Origin: JAEUHO01 sp046350655
GTDB lineage: Bacteria; Planctomycetota; PLA2; JAEUHO01
Reading direction: 5' to 3'
Assembly: GCA_046350655.1 (NCBI GenBank)
Contig: JAXMAB010000008.1
Span: forward strand, 372,001-436,000
Length of the DNA stretch: 64,000 bases
In this document: one piece after another, positions 58,133 to 64,000 of the stretch
How positions within the stretch are numbered: position 1 is the stretch's first letter
Layout of the letters: every line of letters begins with the position of its first letter
Notes under the pieces: generated by a model
What the model was told of the DNA's origin: nothing
What the model saw: the letters and a program-made list of their open reading frames with translations, nothing else
The model's database searches: none
Program-made: the position numbers and the translations under genes

Positions 58133-58219
58133 ATGCTCCCGGGACCGATCTATCCACGAGTCCAAGGTGCGTGCGCCCGCGCAACGGGCGAGGCCCACTG
58201 CCGCGCCTATCTCTGGTGA
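58133..58219 (+). CDS. Possible 28-aa leader peptide
   Basis: TAGAGT (58121-58126) is exactly 6 nt before this ATG, matching the leaderless pattern. The 28-codon frame contains two Cys and several Arg codons and stops 9 bases before the GTG of the next gene. It could be a leader peptide or simply the start of its mRNA. Confidence 0.3.
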   Translation: MLPGPIYPRVQGACARATGEAHCRAYLW

Positions 58220-58228
58220 GGCCAATCC

Positions 58229-58954
58229 GTGGGACTTCTCGCCGCGCTCCGACGGATGTTCAGGCCCGAACAGACGGATCCCTTGACGGTCGTCGCTCGA
58301 ACGCGGTTCAGCGCTGCACTTGACTCGTTTAACGCCGCACACGTCGAGGCCTTGCGCTTCGCCGCACCGTCAGACGCCGAAGAGGGCCCGGTCCTCGCCC
58401 GGGGCGATAGACGCCGTGACACGGCGCCCGCTCCCGGCGGCGAGGCCCAGATTGCTGGCGGCCACGCGGACGATGCACTCGACGCGCACCGCGTCGCGAT
58501 CCGAAGACTAGACACCGCGTTCGACGCGCTGATTGCTGCACTCGCGGCGCTCTCGCGTGCTGACGCCCTCTACGAACACGCTGCCGAGGTTTGTGATGCG
58601 AGCGCTCGCGTGTTCGCCGTCCACGCGGAGAACTACGCCGACGCGGCGTCTCGCGCGCTGGGGTGTGCGCTCCACTGCAAGACTCGTGCATTGGAGCACA
58701 AGTGGGAGGCGATTCTGTTGACGGATTCTGCCGAGCGTCGGGTTGGCGACGATGCGGCAGCGGCGACCGCACAGGCGCTAGCGGCAAGGGCGGCCGCAGA
58801 GCGTGAGTGCCTTGTCGCAGAGCGCGGTGCGGAAGCAGCCACCGAAGCGCAGGCGCACGCGGAGAGGCTCCGCATGAAGGCGACTTCAGCGATCTCGCAA
58901 GTCGGGGCCTCACTTCGGGGAAGAGCTTCGCGCGTGACGGCCTCAGAGGGGTAG
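58229..58954 (+). CDS. Ala-rich coiled-coil hypothetical protein
   Basis: 241 aa from GTG 58229 (GGTGAGG upstream). Almost wholly helical and Ala-rich: DAHRVAIRRLDTAFDALIAAL, FAVHAENYADAASRALG, AAAATAQALAARAAAEREC. It resembles phasin- or tape-like coiled coils in composition only. Function unknown. Confidence 0.6.
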   Translation: MGLLAALRRMFRPEQTDPLTVVARTRFSAALDSFNAAHVEALRFAAPSDAEEGPVLARGDRRRDTAPAPGGEAQIAGGHADDALDAHRVAIRRLDTAFDALIAALAALSRADALYEHAAEVCDASARVFAVHAENYADAASRALGCALHCKTRALEHKWEAILLTDSAERRVGDDAAAATAQALAARAAAERECLVAERGAEAATEAQAHAERLRMKATSAISQVGASLRGRASRVTASEG

Positions 58955-59002
58955 GCCGCGAGCGTCAAGGGTGTCAGGATCGAATCGATTTCGGGAGCAG
59001 TA

Positions 59003-59878
59003 ATGGTCTCGACGGCAGATCAGAGGTTGCTGGCGCGCGCGAGGCGTGGCGATGGTCCGAAGTTGCTCGCGTATCGAGCCACGCGCCTTTACCGCGCGGC
59101 GTGGGCCCGCATGGAGCGGTGCTACGGTCGGGACCGGTTGCTTCGCGTTCGTGACGCGATGTCGACCGGGGTCGACCTAGTCAAGCTCCGTTACCCCGAG
59201 AGCCGCGCGTATCTCGACCTCTCCAGACTCTGCGATCTGTCACCCGTACCGCTTTCCGCCCCGCCGGACCCCACGGTGGACGGCGACATCGGGACGGTCG
59301 AGTACCCGATCTTCGCCGATGCGGCGCGGCATCCGACAGGGTTCGACTATGAGGCGATTGAGGCCGCCGTCCTGAAGCAGAACCGTGAGTACCTCCGCGC
59401 CGTGAAGTCGAGGAAGGCGGGGCAGGGGCTGGAGTCGGTGCAGCTCGCCGCATCCCTCGTGAACCCGGGGCCTGACCATCCCCGCGCGGTGCTGATCGTG
59501 GATCTTTCCGCCCCGATCAAGGACATCGAGGCGGACATCATGTTCCTGCGGTCCCGCCTCAAGATCCGCGGGCGCAAGCACGGCGCCAAGTGGGGGACGG
59601 CGGAGTGGAGCCAAGCATTCCTCGCCTACGCGCAGTCGGTCCGCCGTGTCCGCAAGACCGACATCGCCCGTGACGTTCTCGGCCGTCCGAACGAGGCCGC
59701 GCACGTCGCGGAGGCCGACGTCCGGCGCGTCGTCGGCCGGGCGCGGAAACTGCTGGCAGAGGTCATGGAGATCGTTCGGCCCAAGGCCCGCTTCTTTCGG
59801 AAGTCCGCCCGGCGGCCGGGGTCCCGCCTGTTCTTCGCCACGCGGGCGCGGATCGGGAGACCCGAGCCCGAAAAGTAG
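59003..59878 (+). CDS. Hypothetical protein with HTH-like C-terminus
   Basis: 291 aa, basic. The most ordered segments are AVLIVDLSAPIKDIEADIMF and RVRKTDIARDVLGR, the latter shaped like a helix-turn-helix. GGGAG precedes the ATG. It sits just upstream of the replication module, so a regulatory or replication role is possible; unproven. Confidence 0.6.
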   Translation: MVSTADQRLLARARRGDGPKLLAYRATRLYRAAWARMERCYGRDRLLRVRDAMSTGVDLVKLRYPESRAYLDLSRLCDLSPVPLSAPPDPTVDGDIGTVEYPIFADAARHPTGFDYEAIEAAVLKQNREYLRAVKSRKAGQGLESVQLAASLVNPGPDHPRAVLIVDLSAPIKDIEADIMFLRSRLKIRGRKHGAKWGTAEWSQAFLAYAQSVRRVRKTDIARDVLGRPNEAAHVAEADVRRVVGRARKLLAEVMEIVRPKARFFRKSARRPGSRLFFATRARIGRPEPEK

Positions 59879-59907
59879 TCGTTCATCTGCTCGGGTTAGG
59901 GGTGCCT

Positions 59908-59929
59908 AGGAGGCTCTATGTAGAGGGGC
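59908..59929 (+). promoter_or_regulatory. Ribosome-binding site with AUG-UAG start-stop before the HTH gene
   Basis: AGGAGG (59908-59913) is followed 4 nt later by ATG immediately followed by TAG (59918-59923); the HTH gene ATG is at 59930. A minimal start-stop unit could throttle translation of the gene downstream. Confidence 0.35.
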
Positions 59930-60115
59930 ATGAAGCCCACCCCTCGCATCCCCATCGGCGAAGCCTCACGGCTCGTCCACGTCTCCCTCGACACCCTCCG
60001 GCGCTGGGCCGCCTCCGGCCGCGTGCGCTGCTGGCGCGGCCCCGGCGGGCGGCGCTACTTCGATCCCCGGGAACTTCTGGCCCTGCTGACGCCCCACGCG
60101 GGCGGTGACCGGTGA
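59930..60115 (+). CDS. MerR-like HTH protein (AlpA/excisionase type)
   Basis: 61 aa: IGEASRLVHVSLDTLRRWAASGRV then GGRRYFDPRELLALL, the helix-turn-helix plus wing of small MerR/AlpA-type regulators that control excision or replication genes in integrative elements. Overlaps the primase start (GTGA). Confidence 0.8.
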   Translation: MKPTPRIPIGEASRLVHVSLDTLRRWAASGRVRCWRGPGGRRYFDPRELLALLTPHAGGDR

Positions 60116-61056
60116 GCGGTCCGTGGCTTCCCGAGGACGGGGTCCGGGTCATCGTGGACGCCCTCCACGCGGCTGACTGCGGCCCCCGTCGCGTCGGCGC
60201 CCGCTGGACCGCGCGTTGCCCGGCGCACGCCGACAAGACGCCGTCGCTGGCAGTCGCGGTCGGTCGGGAGGGTCCGGTACTCCACTGCTTCGCGGGGTGC
60301 GACCCTACCGCAGTCCTTGCGGCCATGGGAATCGGGTGGCCGAACGTGCTGGGCGGAACGGGGCGTGGCCGCCGCGTGCCGCGTCGCCCGTCGTCGCCGC
60401 CCGCGCCTCCGGTTCGGGTACTAGAGGCGGAACTCGCCGCGACGTGGGGCGCGGCTACCGGCGTCACGGACGACGCGGTTGTAGCCGAGTGGCTCCGGGG
60501 GCGGGGCCTGGACCCCGCAACCGTGCAGGCGGAAGCGCTGGCGCGGGCGCTCCCGGCGTCGGGTCCGTCGCCGACGTGGGCCATCGGGCCGGATGGGCGG
60601 TGGCACGAGTCGGGTCACCGGTTGTTGTTGCGGATGTTCGACGCGGCCGGGCGGCTGGCGTCTCTGCGGGCACGGCGGGTCGTGGTCATTCCGGACGACC
60701 CCCGCAAGGCGATTGCGCCGATGGGGGGCTCGCTCGGCGGGACCGCCCTCGCGTGTTCCGTGGGCCACGCCATGCTGCTCGGCACCGCTCGCCCGAGTCG
60801 GGTCATCGTGACCGAGGGCGACCCGGACTTCCTGACGTGGGCCATCCGTGCCGTGACCGTTCAGTCCGACCGCTACGCGGTCCTGGGCGTGGTCTCGGGG
60901 TCCTGGGACCAGTCCATCGCGGACCGGATCCCGACCGGCGCGACGGTGTGCCTCCGACTGCACCGCGACGACGCGGGTGCCGGGTACCGCCGGGGCGTCG
61001 TGTCGACGCTGTACGGCCGCGTGAACGTGGTGGAACTCGAAGGGAGCGCTCGATGA
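60112..61056 (+). CDS. DNA primase, zinc-finger and TOPRIM type
   Basis: 314 aa. N-terminal CHC2-like zinc motif (RCPAHADKTPSLAVA with LHCFAGC), then a TOPRIM-like segment VIVTEGDPDFLTWA. The catalytic acidic residue is present in the EGDPD turn. Makes RNA primers for replication of the element. Coupled on both sides (GTGA with the HTH gene, ATGA with the ATPase gene). Confidence 0.8.
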   Translation: MSGPWLPEDGVRVIVDALHAADCGPRRVGARWTARCPAHADKTPSLAVAVGREGPVLHCFAGCDPTAVLAAMGIGWPNVLGGTGRGRRVPRRPSSPPAPPVRVLEAELAATWGAATGVTDDAVVAEWLRGRGLDPATVQAEALARALPASGPSPTWAIGPDGRWHESGHRLLLRMFDAAGRLASLRARRVVVIPDDPRKAIAPMGGSLGGTALACSVGHAMLLGTARPSRVIVTEGDPDFLTWAIRAVTVQSDRYAVLGVVSGSWDQSIADRIPTGATVCLRLHRDDAGAGYRRGVVSTLYGRVNVVELEGSAR

Positions 61057-62282
61057 AGACGCCGGATGACAACGACATGCTTCGGAGTGGGGGCCTTCCG
61101 GGAGACCCGTTCGAGGGGGCGACCCCGGTGGGACCGAACGGCGGCCCGCCGCTGCCCTGGCGCACGCTCCGGGAACTCGCCGACGCGGGGCGTGACAAGC
61201 CCCGGGTGTGGCTCGTTCCGAGCCTCATTCCCTTCGGGTCCGTCACCATCGTCTCCGGGCACGCGAAGCGGGCCGGGAAGACGACGTTCGTCTGGATCCT
61301 CGTCGCCGCCGCGGCGAAGGGGGCTCGGTTCCTTGGCGTGGACGTGGCCCGGACCTCGGCCGTCATCGTCTCGGAGGAGGCGGACGTGGACCTCACGGAG
61401 CGGCTGGCCCTTCTTGGACTGGAAGACGCCCGCAGCGTCGTGCTCTCGCGGGGTGCGCTGCGAGAGGCCGTCGCGTGGCGGGACCTCGTTGTCGATGCGG
61501 TCGGGAGGGCGCACGCCATCGGCGCCCGGATCCTCGTCGTGGACACGTTCGCCCACTGGGCTCGGCTCGAACAGGCCGCCGAGAACGACGCAGGGGCCAT
61601 TACGGAGGCCGTCCGGGTGCTCCAGGCGGCGGCGGACGCCGGGCTCGCTGTCCTGCTCGTGCACCATACGGGCAAGCGGGGCGAGGGGGACGGCGTGCTG
61701 TCCATGCGCGGGTCGTCGGCTCTCGCGGGCGCAGTCGAAGGGGTGTTGGAAATTCGGCCGGTGCCAAGCCATCCGGACCGTCGCTCGTTCCTGCTGGAGT
61801 CGCGCCACTCGGGCCGCCGTGAGCTTGTGGCCGAGCTTGCGCCGTCGCGCAATGACTACGTCCTCGTCGGGGACGCCGTCGTGGTCGAAGCCGACGAGAC
61901 CAAGGCCGAGGTCGTCGCCTTCTTGGACAAGACCCCGGGCTGGCATCCGTTGTCCGCTGTCGCCGCGGCGGTCCGCGGGAAGCCGAAGCCGGTGTCCACC
62001 GCCTTGAAGGCGCTCGCGGAGGCAGGCGCCATCCTCAGACACGGTCGCGGCGTGAAAGGCGACCCGGTCATGTTCGCGAAGGTGGGAACCATCCCCCCAG
62101 TCTGCGACGTGAAGGGAAAGCCGAAGCGGCCCATCGACCCACCCAAACCGGACGCGAGGGGAGAGTCTTCCCCCAGTCCCGCAGATTCCGATTCCTCTTC
62201 CCGCCCTTTAGGGCGGAAGGGGAATGGAATCGGGAATGGGGGGGACTCCCGCGAGCCCGGGAAGGGGGGTGCTGGCCGATGA
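61053..62282 (+). CDS. RepA/DnaB-like AAA ATPase
   Basis: 409 aa. Walker A GHAKRAGKTT, Walker B ILVVDTFAHW, then VLLVHHTGKRGEGDG with GSSALAGAVEGVLEI, the pattern of RepA/AAA_25 hexameric helicases. A winged-helix-like part follows (HPLSAVAAAVRGKPKPVSTALKAL), then a disordered charged tail. Expected to be the replicative helicase working with the primase. Confidence 0.82.
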   Translation: MKTPDDNDMLRSGGLPGDPFEGATPVGPNGGPPLPWRTLRELADAGRDKPRVWLVPSLIPFGSVTIVSGHAKRAGKTTFVWILVAAAAKGARFLGVDVARTSAVIVSEEADVDLTERLALLGLEDARSVVLSRGALREAVAWRDLVVDAVGRAHAIGARILVVDTFAHWARLEQAAENDAGAITEAVRVLQAAADAGLAVLLVHHTGKRGEGDGVLSMRGSSALAGAVEGVLEIRPVPSHPDRRSFLLESRHSGRRELVAELAPSRNDYVLVGDAVVVEADETKAEVVAFLDKTPGWHPLSAVAAAVRGKPKPVSTALKALAEAGAILRHGRGVKGDPVMFAKVGTIPPVCDVKGKPKRPIDPPKPDARGESSPSPADSDSSSRPLGRKGNGIGNGGDSREPGKGGAGR

Positions 62283-62521
62283 CTCCCCACTTCGCGCTAC
62301 CGGTGTTGGCGACCTTCACGAAGGGTCGCAAGACGCAGAACCGGGTCACCCTTGACGACCATGGCGGCCGGGTGTTCCTCAACATCAGGCAGTGGTACCA
62401 GTCCCCCGATGGAACGTGGCGGCCGACCCGACGCGGGACGACGTTCGACGTTGAAGAACTCCATGAACTTCAACGGGCGGTCCAAGAGGCCGTACAACGG
62501 ACCCTTGGGGGGAAGGGATGA
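62279..62521 (+). CDS. PC4/p15-family ssDNA-binding protein
   Basis: 80 aa: RVTLDDHGGRVFLNIRQWY, then GTWRPTRRGTTFDVEEL and a C-terminal helix. This is the PC4 (transcriptional coactivator p15) fold's typical sequence, which binds single-stranded DNA. Coupled to the ATPase by ATGA, so it probably protects ssDNA during replication of the element. Confidence 0.75.
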   Translation: MTPHFALPVLATFTKGRKTQNRVTLDDHGGRVFLNIRQWYQSPDGTWRPTRRGTTFDVEELHELQRAVQEAVQRTLGGKG

Positions 62522-62751
62522 AGGTTCACCCTACCCCCTCTGCAACAACCCGCTTTCCCGCGCGCCCGCTTGCGATGCATGGGTGGGATGCCACGAAGCA
62601 TGACGGGGCCCCCCGCGTGCAAACGTACATCGGCGGCCCATCCCAGCGATCCAAGCGGTCCCGTCGTGTGTATGGCCCTGGTGTTCGACGGGATACCCGG
62701 GCGCATGGACTCCATGACGCCGGGTATCGGCGCGGTGGGGGTGGTGCATGA
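62518..62751 (+). CDS. Small basic hypothetical protein
   Basis: 77 aa, Arg/Gly-rich (QRSKRSRRVYGPGVRRD). The composition is weak evidence, but both ends fit the ATGA coupling chain: its ATG overlaps the PC4 stop and its TGA overlaps the next ATG at 62748. Confidence 0.45.
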   Translation: MKVHPTPSATTRFPARPLAMHGWDATKHDGAPRVQTYIGGPSQRSKRSRRVYGPGVRRDTRAHGLHDAGYRRGGGGA

Positions 62752-62963
62752 GACCCATACCGCCGAACGCGAGGGCCATGGGCCGGTTGCTCAAGGTAAA
62801 GGAGGTCGCCGCCCGGATCGGCGTTTCGACTCGGACGATCCAGACGTGGATCGGGACGGGGCGGCTGACACCCATCCGGTTGTCCCGCCGGGTGCTGCGC
62901 ATCGATGAGAACGAAGTCGAGGCGTGGATCCGCCGCGCCGCATCCGAGGGAGAGGCCCCTTGA
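62748..62963 (+). CDS. MerR-like HTH protein (excisionase type)
   Basis: 71 aa: LLKVKEVAARIGVSTRTIQTWIG then GRLTPIRLSRRVLRIDENEVEAWI, a textbook small excisionase/HTH_17 domain. Start at ATG 62748 by coupling; ATG 62778 is an alternative. Near the integrase, so probably the directionality factor. Confidence 0.82.
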   Translation: MRPIPPNARAMGRLLKVKEVAARIGVSTRTIQTWIGTGRLTPIRLSRRVLRIDENEVEAWIRRAASEGEAP

Positions 62964-63193
62964 CGAACGATATCGAAGTGACTACAAATACAGGCATGGC
63001 AAACGTCCATCCGACTTCCGTCCGCCTTGAGACCGCCGCCATCCGGCGCATCGAGGCTCTCATCCCTTTGCTCCAGAAGACACCGTACGGCGAGGTCGCG
63101 CGGCTGACGCGGTCCAAGGTGTTGCGGATCGCGGTGCTGCGGGGCCTCGATGCCCTGGAGTCCGACGTCTCCACAAAGTCCAAGGCGAAGTAG
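62960..63193 (+). CDS. Ribbon-helix-helix-like regulator
   Basis: 77 aa from TTG 62960, overlapping the previous stop (TTGA); ATG 62996 is an alternative. TSVRLETAAIRRIEALIPLL and ARLTRSKVLRIAVLRGLDAL fit a ribbon-helix-helix repressor: one strand then two helices. Could regulate the integrase or the module. Confidence 0.6.
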   Translation: MTNDIEVTTNTGMANVHPTSVRLETAAIRRIEALIPLLQKTPYGEVARLTRSKVLRIAVLRGLDALESDVSTKSKAK

Positions 63194-63202
63194 GGGGCTC
63201 CC

Positions 63203-64000
63203 ATGCGGATCTACCGACCGACGTTCAAGCGCAACGGGAAGACGAGCACGTCCGCCGTGTGGTGGGCGCAGTTCAGCGTCGGCGGGAAGGAGTACCGCCG
63301 GTCGCTCCAGACCCGCGACGAGCGGATCGCGCATCAGAAGGCCGCGACCCTCATCACGGGCATCGAGCGGCAGTCGGCCGGACTGACGGACCCCTTCGAG
63401 GCGCACCGGCTCCAGGGGATCGCGAAGCACGTCACCGACTTCGAGGTCACGCTCAAGGCGAAGGGCGTGACGGCAGCGCACGTCTTGAGGCGGATCAAGG
63501 CGATCCGGGCCTACGTCGAGGCGGCCGGGGTGCGCGACCTGAACGGGTTGGACTCGGCGACCGCGTCGTCCTGGCTCTCGACCTTGACGGATGCGGGGCT
63601 CGGCGCGCGTGCCGTCAACGACCGGACCCGGTCCCTCGTCCACTTCGGGGGCTGGCTCGTCCGGTCGCGCCGCTTGCCCGGCAATCCGTTCGCCGACCTG
63701 TCCCCGCTCAACGAAGCGGCGGACCGACGCCGGGTCCGGCGGGCCCTCTCGGCGGACGAACTCTCCCGACTTGTGTCCGCGGCCGAGGGACGCCCCTTGG
63801 CGGCGGCCCGGGCGCAGCGGATCCACGCCGGGGTCACGGCGCGGGAGGAGTCGCGCCTCGTCGCGCAGGGGCGGGCGCGCGCCGTCCTCTACGCCGTCGC
63901 GGCCGGGACCGGGTTGCGGCGCGGCGAACTGCGGAAACTCCGCTGGCAGGACGTCGATACCGCCCGGGACCTCGTCCGGGTCCCGGCGGCGACCGCCAAG
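63203..64000 (+). CDS. Tyrosine recombinase/integrase, 5' portion
   Basis: 266 residues from ATG 63203, open to the window edge. N-terminal arm-binding-like strand region (VWWAQFSVGGKEYRRSL), a core-binding helical domain (about 75-170) and the start of the catalytic domain with the first active-site arginine in GTGLRRGEL. The remaining catalytic residues (HxxR, Tyr) lie outside the window. Ten bases after the RHH gene. Probably inserts the element at tRNA-Val. Confidence 0.9.
   Translation, partial: MRIYRPTFKRNGKTSTSAVWWAQFSVGGKEYRRSLQTRDERIAHQKAATLITGIERQSAGLTDPFEAHRLQGIAKHVTDFEVTLKAKGVTAAHVLRRIKAIRAYVEAAGVRDLNGLDSATASSWLSTLTDAGLGARAVNDRTRSLVHFGGWLVRSRRLPGNPFADLSPLNEAADRRRVRRALSADELSRLVSAAEGRPLAAARAQRIHAGVTAREESRLVAQGRARAVLYAVAAGTGLRRGELRKLRWQDVDTARDLVRVPAATAK

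Larger units (their letters stand above)
53933..64000. mobile_element. Integrative element at tRNA-Val, right end outside window
   Basis: Left boundary at the tRNA-Val 3' fragment. The interval carries a tyrosine integrase, two MerR-like HTH proteins, primase, RepA-like ATPase, an ssDNA-binding PC4-like protein and several unknown genes. It lacks the dispersed GC palindromes found over the first 48 kb and is visibly less GC-extreme. Because the tRNA fragment points left, the integrated DNA must be on its right, with the integrase near the intact tRNA at the far end. No capsid, tail, relaxase or conjugation gene is seen in the visible 10 kb. Confidence 0.72.

Overview
The window is a very GC-rich bacterial chromosome segment that looks planctomycete-like. 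The inference rests on the 16S/23S sequence character, an HzsA-related (hydrazine synthase alpha-like) secreted protein, a gingipain-family C25 protease, many Gly/Ala-rich lipoproteins and a small two-helix membrane protein (38.1 kb) of a type I associate with planctomycetes. No database search was possible, so the phylum is an inference. Most genes lie in small units, and translational coupling through 4-base ATGA, GTGA or TTGA overlaps is common.

Layout. 0-10 kb is a translation block: 3' end of aspS, purE and an alpha/beta hydrolase on the minus strand, then thrS-infC-rpmI-rplT-pheS-pheT. infC appears to start at AUC, and pheT carries an apparent frameshift. 10.8-13.2 kb has an L,D-transpeptidase and an NAD(P)HX epimerase. 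13.6-18.9 kb is a complete, linked 16S-23S-5S operon with no tRNA in its spacer; tRNA-Ile(GAT) and tRNA-Ala(TGC) follow at 19.2-19.4 kb, beyond the operon terminator. 20-30 kb carries nadB-hflX, a fused secDF with yajC, mnmA and an HU gene. 30-38 kb holds von Willebrand/HEAT/TPR proteins and a C25 protease, with a dense cluster of apparent frameshifts at 30.7-32.5 kb. 38-48 kb has a four-cluster ferredoxin, a polyprenyl synthase, a beta-propeller lipoprotein, folD (with the catalytic Lys replaced by Gln), a phosphoribosyltransferase and the HzsA-related c-type heme protein. 48-53.5 kb is a run of small membrane proteins and lipoproteins, including paralogues of one short two-helix family.

At 53.93 kb there is a 3' half of a tRNA-Val(CAC) gene on the minus strand. 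To its right the dispersed palindromes of the rest of the window disappear and the content becomes an integrative mobile element that runs off the window: small membrane genes, a minus-strand three-gene operon of unknown function, two unknown plus-strand genes, then a tightly coupled replication module (MerR-like HTH, primase, RepA-like ATPase, PC4-like ssDNA-binding protein, second HTH, ribbon-helix-helix-like protein) and a tyrosine integrase cut by the window edge. The orientation of the tRNA fragment predicts an intact tRNA-Val(CAC) beyond the right edge.

Three sequence-level themes recur. (1) Many genes have a TANNNT -10 box only 6-7 nt before the start codon, suggesting abundant leaderless mRNAs. 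(2) Convergent gene pairs are separated by large palindromes: a 32-bp GC palindrome family, and a distinct 35-bp dyad unit found as one pair at 38.3 kb and six copies at 43.7-44.0 kb. (3) Several otherwise well-conserved genes are broken by 1-2 nt indels inside G/C or CG runs, which is more easily explained by sequencing error than by decay.
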